The position numbers and the translations under genes are program-made. A stretch of DNA of 64,000 nt from Megaustenia siamemsis (Eukaryota > Mollusca > Gastropoda > Stylommatophora > Ariophantidae): NCBI GenBank assembly GCA_032433765.1, contig JAVIAB010000092.1, forward strand, positions 39,507,718 through 39,571,717, read 5' to 3'. The notes beneath the pieces are model-generated. The model was given only the letters and a program-made list of their open reading frames with translations, searched no databases and had not been told where the DNA came from. Below, one piece after another: positions 57,481 to 64,000 of the stretch. How positions within the stretch are numbered: position 1 is the first letter of the stretch; each line of letters opens with the position of its first letter.

Positions 57481-59239
57481 TGCATTTTAAACAGCCGGTG
57501 TTTTATTCAGCTTTTATACCTGTTAACTTATAAATTTGTTTGTGCTGAACATTTGCAGTTCTTATTTAGCCATGATTCTTTGGTTTCCTTGAATATGTTA
57601 CTATTTTTATATGCAATTTATTATATCCAACTTTGAATTGTTTATTCCTATTTCTTGTGAACATCAACCATAAAATGTCATTTGAACTCATTATTTTCTT
57701 GAACTTTTCTTCATAATTGGTATGATCTCTTTTGATGTTTGTTGTATTGATTCTTTCATCATTTCCCATTATTTATGCACTGTATTCTCTCTGTTGCATT
57801 GTACCTATTCAAATGTGCTATATCTGCTTTCTCAAGTACTTTTTTTGTCTGATGTAAACAGATATAAATTTATTTTGACTTTAACTGCAGCTCTTTTTGT
57901 TGTTTTTTTTTCTGAGTTTTTCTACTACTGGTACATGGTCATTATCTCATTTTGTCACGGGCCTAAATTTCATAGGTATCAGATTGTTTTTAATCTATTG
58001 TTTGTCATTATGTAGTCAATATTTAATTACCAATTATCCCCTGGCCTTTTAAACGTCCAAACAACGTCATGGGTGTTGCATAACCAGACCTATCCAAGCG
58101 TTATCTGTCATCTTGCTGTGTTTTCTGACCTATTCAATTAGTTGCCATTCTTTCATTTCTTCCACTTGGAGCACAACTGCCAACCACTTCTTTAACTTTT
58201 GCATTTTATACTTTTGTATTAAAATATTTTAGAACAATGTTAACATCGTGTGGCTCGCACCGTCCGTGTGATATATTCAGCACGCTTTAAAATGTATTGC
58301 TTCCTCTGTTCTGTCTGCAGTTGATGCATAAACTTGTAGAAGAGTAATTATTTTGGTTTCATTTTGTGTTTATTGGTTGGGTATATTGAGTTTAATTTAT
58401 AGAACACAGTCAAAATATTGCCCAAATACCCTCCACAGCTCTTGCGTACACAGCATCTAAGATGATTCCTATTTGTCTTTTGTGTGTAGTGCATCCGGAA
58501 TAAATTATTTTGCATTTATCTGAATATATTTTACCTGATTTATTAATACTAATAAATACGTAAATTGTATCTAGCACGCGTTTTATCGCGTGAGAAATAT
58601 TGCATTAATTTCCTTTTTTTTTTTTGCAATGTCATATACCGACATGTATAATGATTGTTATATTTGATAGTATGCTGCTTGCGCTCACGAATAATGTGTT
58701 TTTACTGTGCCATAAATGATTGCTTATACTGCTCGAACACATTATCTGTTGTCATTTTTGTAACATATAATATGAATATGAAAGTCAAATTATTGTAAAT
58801 TATATAAAGTAAAATAATTGCCTGAATGAAAAATTACATTTGAAAGCTATTTATACAACATAGACAGGGATTCACACCAGCGTTGTAAACGACAAAAATT
58901 CACTGACAGCATCGAAATACTGATGAAAATGGAAGTGAAATTTCTATGCGATCTAGTCGTTCAGCAGTTTCTATTTTCACTTTGTCATGTTTCAGAAGTA
59001 ATGGAGTTATTCAGTTGATTCGTTCCCGTGTGAGCGCTCGGTGTTTTAGTGTATTACTCAAGAGTGAGTGCAGAACTGATTCGATTCGAAAGATAAGAGA
59101 ATAGCTGAAGCCCGATAAGGAAATCTGGAAAGCAAGTACTTAAATCAAACAGAATGTGTAAAAATAATGTTGAGATAGTTACATTGCCCAGCCAACCTTA
59201 AACAAAATCACTTAAATTTACGATCGACACTCTAGATAA
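57481..59239. other. No recognisable gene
   Basis: T-rich then AT-rich sequence. The frame 57722-58015 is Phe/Leu-rich because of base composition and is not recognised. Confidence 0.45.
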
Positions 59240-59445
59240 GATATTCTACAAAGGAATCAAGTGGTTCGACGGACTGAAGAGGAAACGATCATGGAAGTTA
59301 GAAGAAAGAGATGATGTGGAAAAGGAGAAGAAAAACGATTAATAAATAGAATGTAGGAAGTTACAGATGAATACAATCAGGAGAGATAGAAATCACGACT
59401 AGGAAGATACAAACTGGAAGCGAGTGGGAGAAATGGGGGAAAGAT
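59240..59445 (+). mobile_element. LINE C-terminal fragment (weak)
   Basis: Plus-strand text TIMEVRRKR, then GKGEEKRLINRM and EVTDEYNQE, resembles IMEGK--GKRKRGRQKKRWID---EVT near the end of LINE ORF2. No longer match. Confidence 0.35.
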
Positions 59446-59559
59446 ACAGGGTCGAGAAAATTATCTATAAAAGAAATTAAAAAGGAGCGCAAGAGAGGAG
59501 AGACAAAGGTGAGGATGGAAAAAAACATACAGAAATATTAATAATAAAATATAGAGTGA

Positions 59560-59560
<1 letters not shown>

Positions 59561-59616
<56 letters not shown>
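59561..59616. repeat. (GA)n microsatellite
   Basis: GA repeat with one GAAAGA interruption. Confidence 0.97.
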
Positions 59617-59621
<5 letters not shown>

Positions 59622-59680
59622 CAAAGAGTAGATGTCTACCATATTCACATGAAGCAGTTCGAAATAACACCACTTATAAA

Positions 59681-60450
59681 ATGATGATTAAATTATCAAC
59701 AAGCGTCACTCATCAATTGACGATTAAATTATCAACAAGCGTCACTCATCAATCGATGATTAAATTATCAACAAGCGTCACTCATCAATTGACGATTAAA
59801 TTATCAACAAGCGTCACTCATCAATCGATGATTAAATTATCAACAAGCGTCACTCATCAATTGATGATTAAATTATCAACAAGCGTCACTCATCAATTGA
59901 CGATTAAATTATCAACAAGCGTCACTCATCAATCGATGATTAAATTATCAACAAGCGTCACTCATCAATCGATGATTAAATTATCAACAAGCGTCACTCA
60001 TCAATTGATGATTAAATTATCAACAAGCGTCACTCATCAATTGATGATTAAATTATCAACAAGCGTCACTCATCAATCGATGATTAAATTATCAACAAGC
60101 GTCACTTATCAATGGATGATTAAATTATCAACAAACGTCACTCATCAATTGATGATTAAATTATCAACAAACTTCACTCATCAATCGATGATTAAATTAT
60201 CAACAAGCGTCACTCATCAATTGATGATTAAATTATCAACAAGCGTCACTCATCAATTGATGATTAAATTATCAACAAGCGTCACTCATCAATCGATGAT
60301 TAAATTATCAACAAGCGTCACTCATCAATCGATGATTAAATTACAATTGATGATTAAATTATCGACAAGCGTCACTCATCAATCAATGATTAAATTATCA
60401 ACAAACGTCACTCATCAATTGATGATTAAATTATCAACAAATATCTGCTG
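59681..60450 (+). repeat. 36-bp minisatellite, ~21 units, open for 262 codons
   Basis: Units of 36 bp, ATGATTAAATTATCAACAAG followed by CGTCACTCATCAATTG. Because 36 is a multiple of three and no unit has a stop, the frame 59681-60469 is open for 262 codons and reads MIKLSTSVTHQL/S over and over. Units end CAATTGACG, CAATCGATG or CAATTGATG. In units of the last type the junction TCATCAATTGATGA is a perfect 14-bp palindrome. One truncated unit (MIKLQL) lies near 60339. There is no signal peptide, upstream exon or non-repeat domain, so I treat it as a satellite and not a gene. Confidence 0.93.
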
Positions 60451-60522
60451 TCAAGTTTTTCATGACTAAAGAGATGCCAATGAACGAGATCTTGATTGCA
60501 GTTCCTTCAGTCCACGGTGAAG

Positions 60523-60770
60523 GAAAAAAAAAAAGAGCCCCTTCACGCCAAGAGGCGTATAGGGAATATGGTGTTAGTGACCATACATTTTACAGACCTT
60601 CGGCGCATGATTTTTGGGGCAATGTTGTCGATATTATGCCCGTGCCGCTTTACTTTCCCAGAAAAAATCCGGTACCCATTTACAGCTGGGTGAACCTAGA
60701 AGCCGTCAATTGGGATCGAACCTCTTGTCCTTTGTAGTCCAGTTCACTAACCACTGAGTTATCGCGGCTC
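60523..60770 (-). mobile_element. tRNA-derived SINE, copy F
   Basis: Minus-strand copy of the common SINE. Target repeats CCACGGTGAAG (60512-60522) and CCACGGCGAAG (60771-60781) differ at one base. The tail is a plain T run on the minus strand after GGGGCTC (an A run at 60524-60534 on the plus strand). A deletion of about 10 bp beside the B-box shortens the head. Confidence 0.9.
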
Positions 60771-60781
60771 CCACGGCGAAG

Positions 60782-61067
60782 AAGCTGAGATTTTATGTGT
60801 ACATCTCCTCAAATGTACTTCATGAGATATATTTTGCAGGTGCTAATTACATCAATAATGCAAGTAGATCCATCATCGTGGCTCAATAAAATAGCTTGCT
60901 ACTGACTCATTACTAATAACACAATTAGTTGCTCATGTCTTAAGCTAATAGGTTTTTAAGTGAATTCTCAAACATTACAATGTATTCCTCTTCTACTTCA
61001 GAGTTCAGTTTCTATGCTGATATAAAACAAAATGACCAGTAATCTGTATTAAATTAGACGTTAACAT
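60782..61067. other. Nothing recognised
   Basis: Short AT-rich spacer. Confidence 0.5.
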
Positions 61068-61076
61068 TAGGGTTTC

Positions 61077-61430
61077 CTGTAGAAATGTGGTTTTACAGAA
61101 GAATGTTGAGAGTATCATGGACAGCTTGGAAGAATAATGAAAATATTCTGAAAGAGGTCAAGGCAAAAAGGGAGCTAATTTCCAATATTAGGAAGAAACA
61201 ATCAGCATTTTTTTGGCCATGTAATGAAAAGAGAACAACTAGAATAATAACAACTGGAAAAATTGAGGGACGAAAAGATAGAGGAAAGCAAAGAGAAAAA
61301 ATACCAGCCAGCATAAGAGAAGGGCTTCGCAGAAGGTCAACAACAGAAATGATAAATAACTGTTGAGATCGAAAATTGTGGAGAGACATGATCACCTAAG
61401 CCAGCAGGCCCGGTATTTGATGATGATGAA
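61077..61430 (+). mobile_element. 5'-truncated RTE-like LINE with target duplication
   Basis: Clean short insertion flanked by TAGGGTTTC at 61068-61076 and 61431-61439. It contains MWFYRRMLRVSWTAWKNNEN, KRELISNIRKKQSAFFWPCN (a frameshift relative to FFGHVMKREQ), and the terminus RDMIT-AS-PG with a TGATGATGAA tail. It starts about 115 codons before the ORF end. Confidence 0.9.
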
Positions 61431-61439
61431 TAGGGTTTC

Positions 61440-61790
61440 ATACGTGCATCAACGTTTGTCTGCAAAATGTGTATCTTTGGATCAGAAATCTGCTTCTTTA
61501 GTTCTATGTACATTTCTTATCTTGGAATGACAAGTCCTGGCATATTCAGACTCTCTGAACATGTACACGCTGAAGATGTAGTTATTTCTTGATTGTATAG
61601 GTGGCGATTAGGTCTACCCTGCCCTGATCACCAGAAGCAGAAGACTGTGGTCTATTAATTTGATCAAGAATTATAATTATTTTGGTTTCTTAACTTCTTA
61701 TCAGCAGTTCTGGAGATAACAACAGACAAAACAATGACACAGATTTTACAAATTGTAGACGATATTCTGGACAGCACGTTAGTACTCATT
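61440..61790. other. Nothing recognised
   Basis: Spacer between two LINE ends. No coding signal. Confidence 0.5.
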
Positions 61791-62078
61791 TTGGTTCTCT
61801 CGTTATGGAAGGCCCCGGTATCACTGCAAACGAATGAAAATCCATAATTGCTTAACCGCCCGTGTCAGTGGATTCATCCGAATTACTATCTCAGCTCCCA
61901 AACAAAGAAAGGTAGCCGTAAGCCCTATCATAGCAGCCACAGCACAGGCCAAAAGACATAAGGCGAAACCGCACAGAAAGTGAACACAGCCAACTGTTCT
62001 CTGTCATACGATATCATCTTCCATCTTAAACTATTGGAATATCGAAACATGATCAAAACGAATGAAACACACAGCTCA
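61791..62078 (+). mobile_element. LINE family X 3' end
   Basis: About 290 bp matching the reverse complement of 27181-27460 at roughly nine bases in ten (TATCACTGCAAACGAAT, AATCCATAATTGCT, CAAACAAAGAAAGGTA, GAACACAGCCAACTGTTC). It is a 5'-truncated copy of the same LINE in the opposite orientation. Flanks are unrelated. Confidence 0.8.
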
Positions 62079-62282
62079 GTACTCACTTTTGTGTCGAAAT
62101 CAAAGTTAAGCTACTGCTGTTGTCATATGTCCCTGACTATGCTACCTCTAACCGTACTCTCATCTCAGCCGTTTCGTGTTATCGGTAAATAGCGTGAGTT
62201 TCGAATATCGAAAACGTAGATATTATTCCATTCATTAATTACCGTGTATTTCATCTCTTTTCTCATTCATTTTTTTCCATGT

Positions 62283-62650
62283 CATCACATCATGTGCCGG
62301 CTGATGTAGGATAACATGTCCTTCCACAAAACTCTGTCTCTATTGCATGTTAATTAATTCTGATGTTGATTTGTTACTGTGCCACGACACCAAGCTATCA
62401 AGCTTTTTTTTTTCATTGTCGCGCCTGATCTCTCTTTCCGTACATTTTACCAGTTTTAACCAAGTATTCTAACTTACCTCTTCCTTTTTTTTGTGTTGGC
62501 CATGTTGAGAATTTCCTCGTGTATCTTTTCAGCTGCTCAAGAAACTTTCAAAATTCTAGTGAGAAATCCAATTTATGTGGCCACTAATTTTATTGTAATT
62601 TTTTTATCTGCCGTCCATGACTCGATTTCAAAGGTCAGAAGTGACCATAT
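62283..62650 (-). mobile_element. RTE-like LINE 3' end, second subfamily
   Basis: On the minus strand the left end encodes NRDRVLWKDMLSYISRHM before its stop. The upper-strand wording TGTGCCGGCTGATGTAGG, GCCACGACACCAAGCTATC and CTCTCTTTCCG parallels 38389-38560. It is decayed and 5'-truncated. Confidence 0.65.
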
Positions 62651-62664
62651 AAAGCACCAATGAA

Positions 62665-62691
62665 CTCTCTCTCTCTTTCTCTCTCTCTCTC
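62665..62691. repeat. (CT)n microsatellite
   Basis: CT run with one TTT interruption. Confidence 0.93.
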
Positions 62692-63544
62692 CTATCCTTA
62701 AGTAAATGTCTCGTTCGCATATAAATCAAAGCAAGACTTGAAATCGTCCTAGTAAATGCGCTTGCTAATACTTTTTGTATCGTGGACTTTTAAGTCGACC
62801 AGAAATGTTATTGACTACAATGAAGTCAAATGTCATGTGACCACTTTGATTAAAGTCAACATTTTTGAGTATCAATCATCCTTCTACGATTGTTCACTTT
62901 TACATTATTATGGGAACCAGTGTTTTATCCAAAACACATTCTTTTTATCTGCAGAATTAAACGAAAAACGACGTGCTAGCATTGAGTGCACAGAAATGAG
63001 ATCTGCTAACTAAACTCATAATCAATACAATATGAATGTCAGTTCTGTTCTTTCTTTTCTTAAAGCACCAAGGTTATCGCGGGATGGGTTGCACTTGACA
63101 TCGCTCTGCTATTTCCCTCAAACATAATCATTTATGTGCGCTTTATATTTTTTAAAATAATCTTTTGAGCGCCTTCCTTTTGTTTATTGCATTACACTTT
63201 TAATTCCTGTTAACGATCAGACTGTTGTAATGCTAAGTTTAGAGTTATAAATAAGTTCACATCTTTGTTGAGTGGACGTAACATCGGTATTTGAGAACAG
63301 TAAGCAGCTAGACGGATGGTTCTGTCATGCAACTATATTCCACACAGACGAAATACAAAACAAACTAACTTTCAAGAACCACAGAGACAAGAAACATAGC
63401 AGATTTAGAAAATAATGGATTAATGAAACAAGCGAGGACACGATTCATGTACCAAAAGAAACAAACTGCTGGGCATTGACCCGAACACATTTTGTTTCTG
63501 GTACGCTGTGCGGCACAAATGGATATGAGATGAGAAAAAGAAAT
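62692..63544. other. No recognisable gene
   Basis: An 85-codon plus frame (62756-63013) starts MRLLILFVSW. It has no recognised domain and no flanking signals. Confidence 0.45.

Positions 63545-63570
<26 letters not shown>
63545..63570. repeat. (GA)n microsatellite
   Basis: GA run followed by a G6 run and further GA-rich sequence to about 63605. Confidence 0.93.
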
Positions 63571-63575
<5 letters not shown>

Positions 63576-63605
63576 AGAAAGAGAACGAGAGAGATGGAGA
63601 GAAGA

Positions 63606-64000
63606 GGTAAAAAACAGAAAGAAAAGGTAAAATGTCCATCTAAATTACCGGAATTTTTATTCAAACACACTGTATCCAAAGACAGCTTGTTTTAGATTAA
63701 TTCTGTGCTGTTGTTTGATCTAGTAGTTAGTGGCCAAATCATCGACAACATCTAACTACTGTCCGCAGGCTCTCGGAGCTCCTACCCAGCGTGAAGCTGG
63801 ATCTTGCAGCGTGAAACGATAAACTCTGATCTGTTTAACCAGAAATGTGGTCTGCTGGGAGCGATGACCAAATAACAATAATCCCCTTTCAGGGGAGTAA
63901 CATTTTCAAAAGGTAGTTTGTTTAACATCGTGAAAATGACAGCTCCATTGCTACCTTCATTTATTACATGAGAGGGCATATGTTTGCCTCTTATCTTTAC
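63606..64000. other. Nothing recognised
   Basis: End of window. A 65-codon minus frame (63782-63979) is unrecognised. Confidence 0.45.

Noticed and set aside
59681..60469. 262-codon repeat ORF as a protein-coding gene
   Set aside because: It is fully explained by a 36-bp tandem array without stops; no non-repetitive flanking coding sequence.
63365..63679. 104-codon minus frame with a Ser-Leu run
   Set aside because: The run comes from the GA microsatellite; no other protein signature.

Overview
This window looks like nuclear DNA of an invertebrate animal. It is AT-rich, dense in simple repeats, and built largely from dead or dying transposable elements. I found no convincing single-copy host gene, no rRNA or functional tRNA gene, no CRISPR array and no bacterial-style operon. 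The repeat mix suggests a lophotrochozoan, possibly a mollusc: RTE-like LINEs ending in (TGA)n tails, an RNase H-bearing LINE, a Penelope-like element, hAT and mariner relics, and a tRNA-derived SINE with a CTTTACTTT-type tail. That placement is inference, not proof. The SINE most familiar from octopus genomes was not seen, so a cephalopod is possible but not supported.

Layout. 0-4.2 kb: non-coding sequence with (GA)n and (TA)n tracts. 4.2-5.5 kb: two adjacent SINEs and a LINE tail. 7.9-11.6 kb: a possible Penelope flank, then a minus-strand BED-finger hAT relic with one terminal repeat at 11215, then LINE debris. 12-18.3 kb: a mariner relic, RTE-like LINE relics (one LINE nested inside another in opposite orientation), a tandem duplication and a second mariner fragment. 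18.6-19.3 kb: a 29-bp minisatellite. 20.5-21.8 kb: a broken copy of an unclassified multicopy invertebrate protein family. 22.2-24.1 kb: a rearranged LINE cluster. 26-29 kb: minus-strand LINE debris. 30.1-33.5 kb: the best-preserved element, a complete hAT transposon with terminal inverted repeats, a perfect 8-bp target duplication and a 592-codon transposase frame, itself carrying a SINE. 33.5-34.1 kb: a TA-flanked, pogo/Tigger-like non-autonomous element. 34.8-38.3 kb: a LINE with endonuclease, RT and RNase H remnants. 38.4-43.5 kb: LINE tail, Penelope-like element and LINE fragments. 44-50 kb: a LINE deletion derivative, SINEs, a LINE whose last codons became a 38-bp minisatellite, and a long LINE relic with RT and a C-terminal zinc-knuckle-like motif. 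51.3-51.8 kb: a 53-bp minisatellite. 54.5-57.5 kb: two neighbouring LINE copies with inverted 5' parts, the second running into a 25-bp minisatellite. 59.6-60.5 kb: a 36-bp minisatellite that stays open as a 262-codon frame. 60.5-62.7 kb: a SINE and LINE tails.

The elements do not work together as a pathway. They record repeated invasion: SINEs sit inside a hAT and inside a LINE, LINEs sit inside LINEs, and several minisatellites start at LINE ends. The ORFs over 100 codons are transposon relics, minisatellite or microsatellite frames, or unrecognised. The nearest thing to a functional gene is the hAT transposase at 31608-33386, and even it has two frameshifts near its N-terminus. I did not find a convincing new biological system. 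The most unusual items are the complete hAT with its nested composite SINE, the LINE deletion derivative with both ends, the paired inverted LINEs and the minisatellites born from LINE tails.
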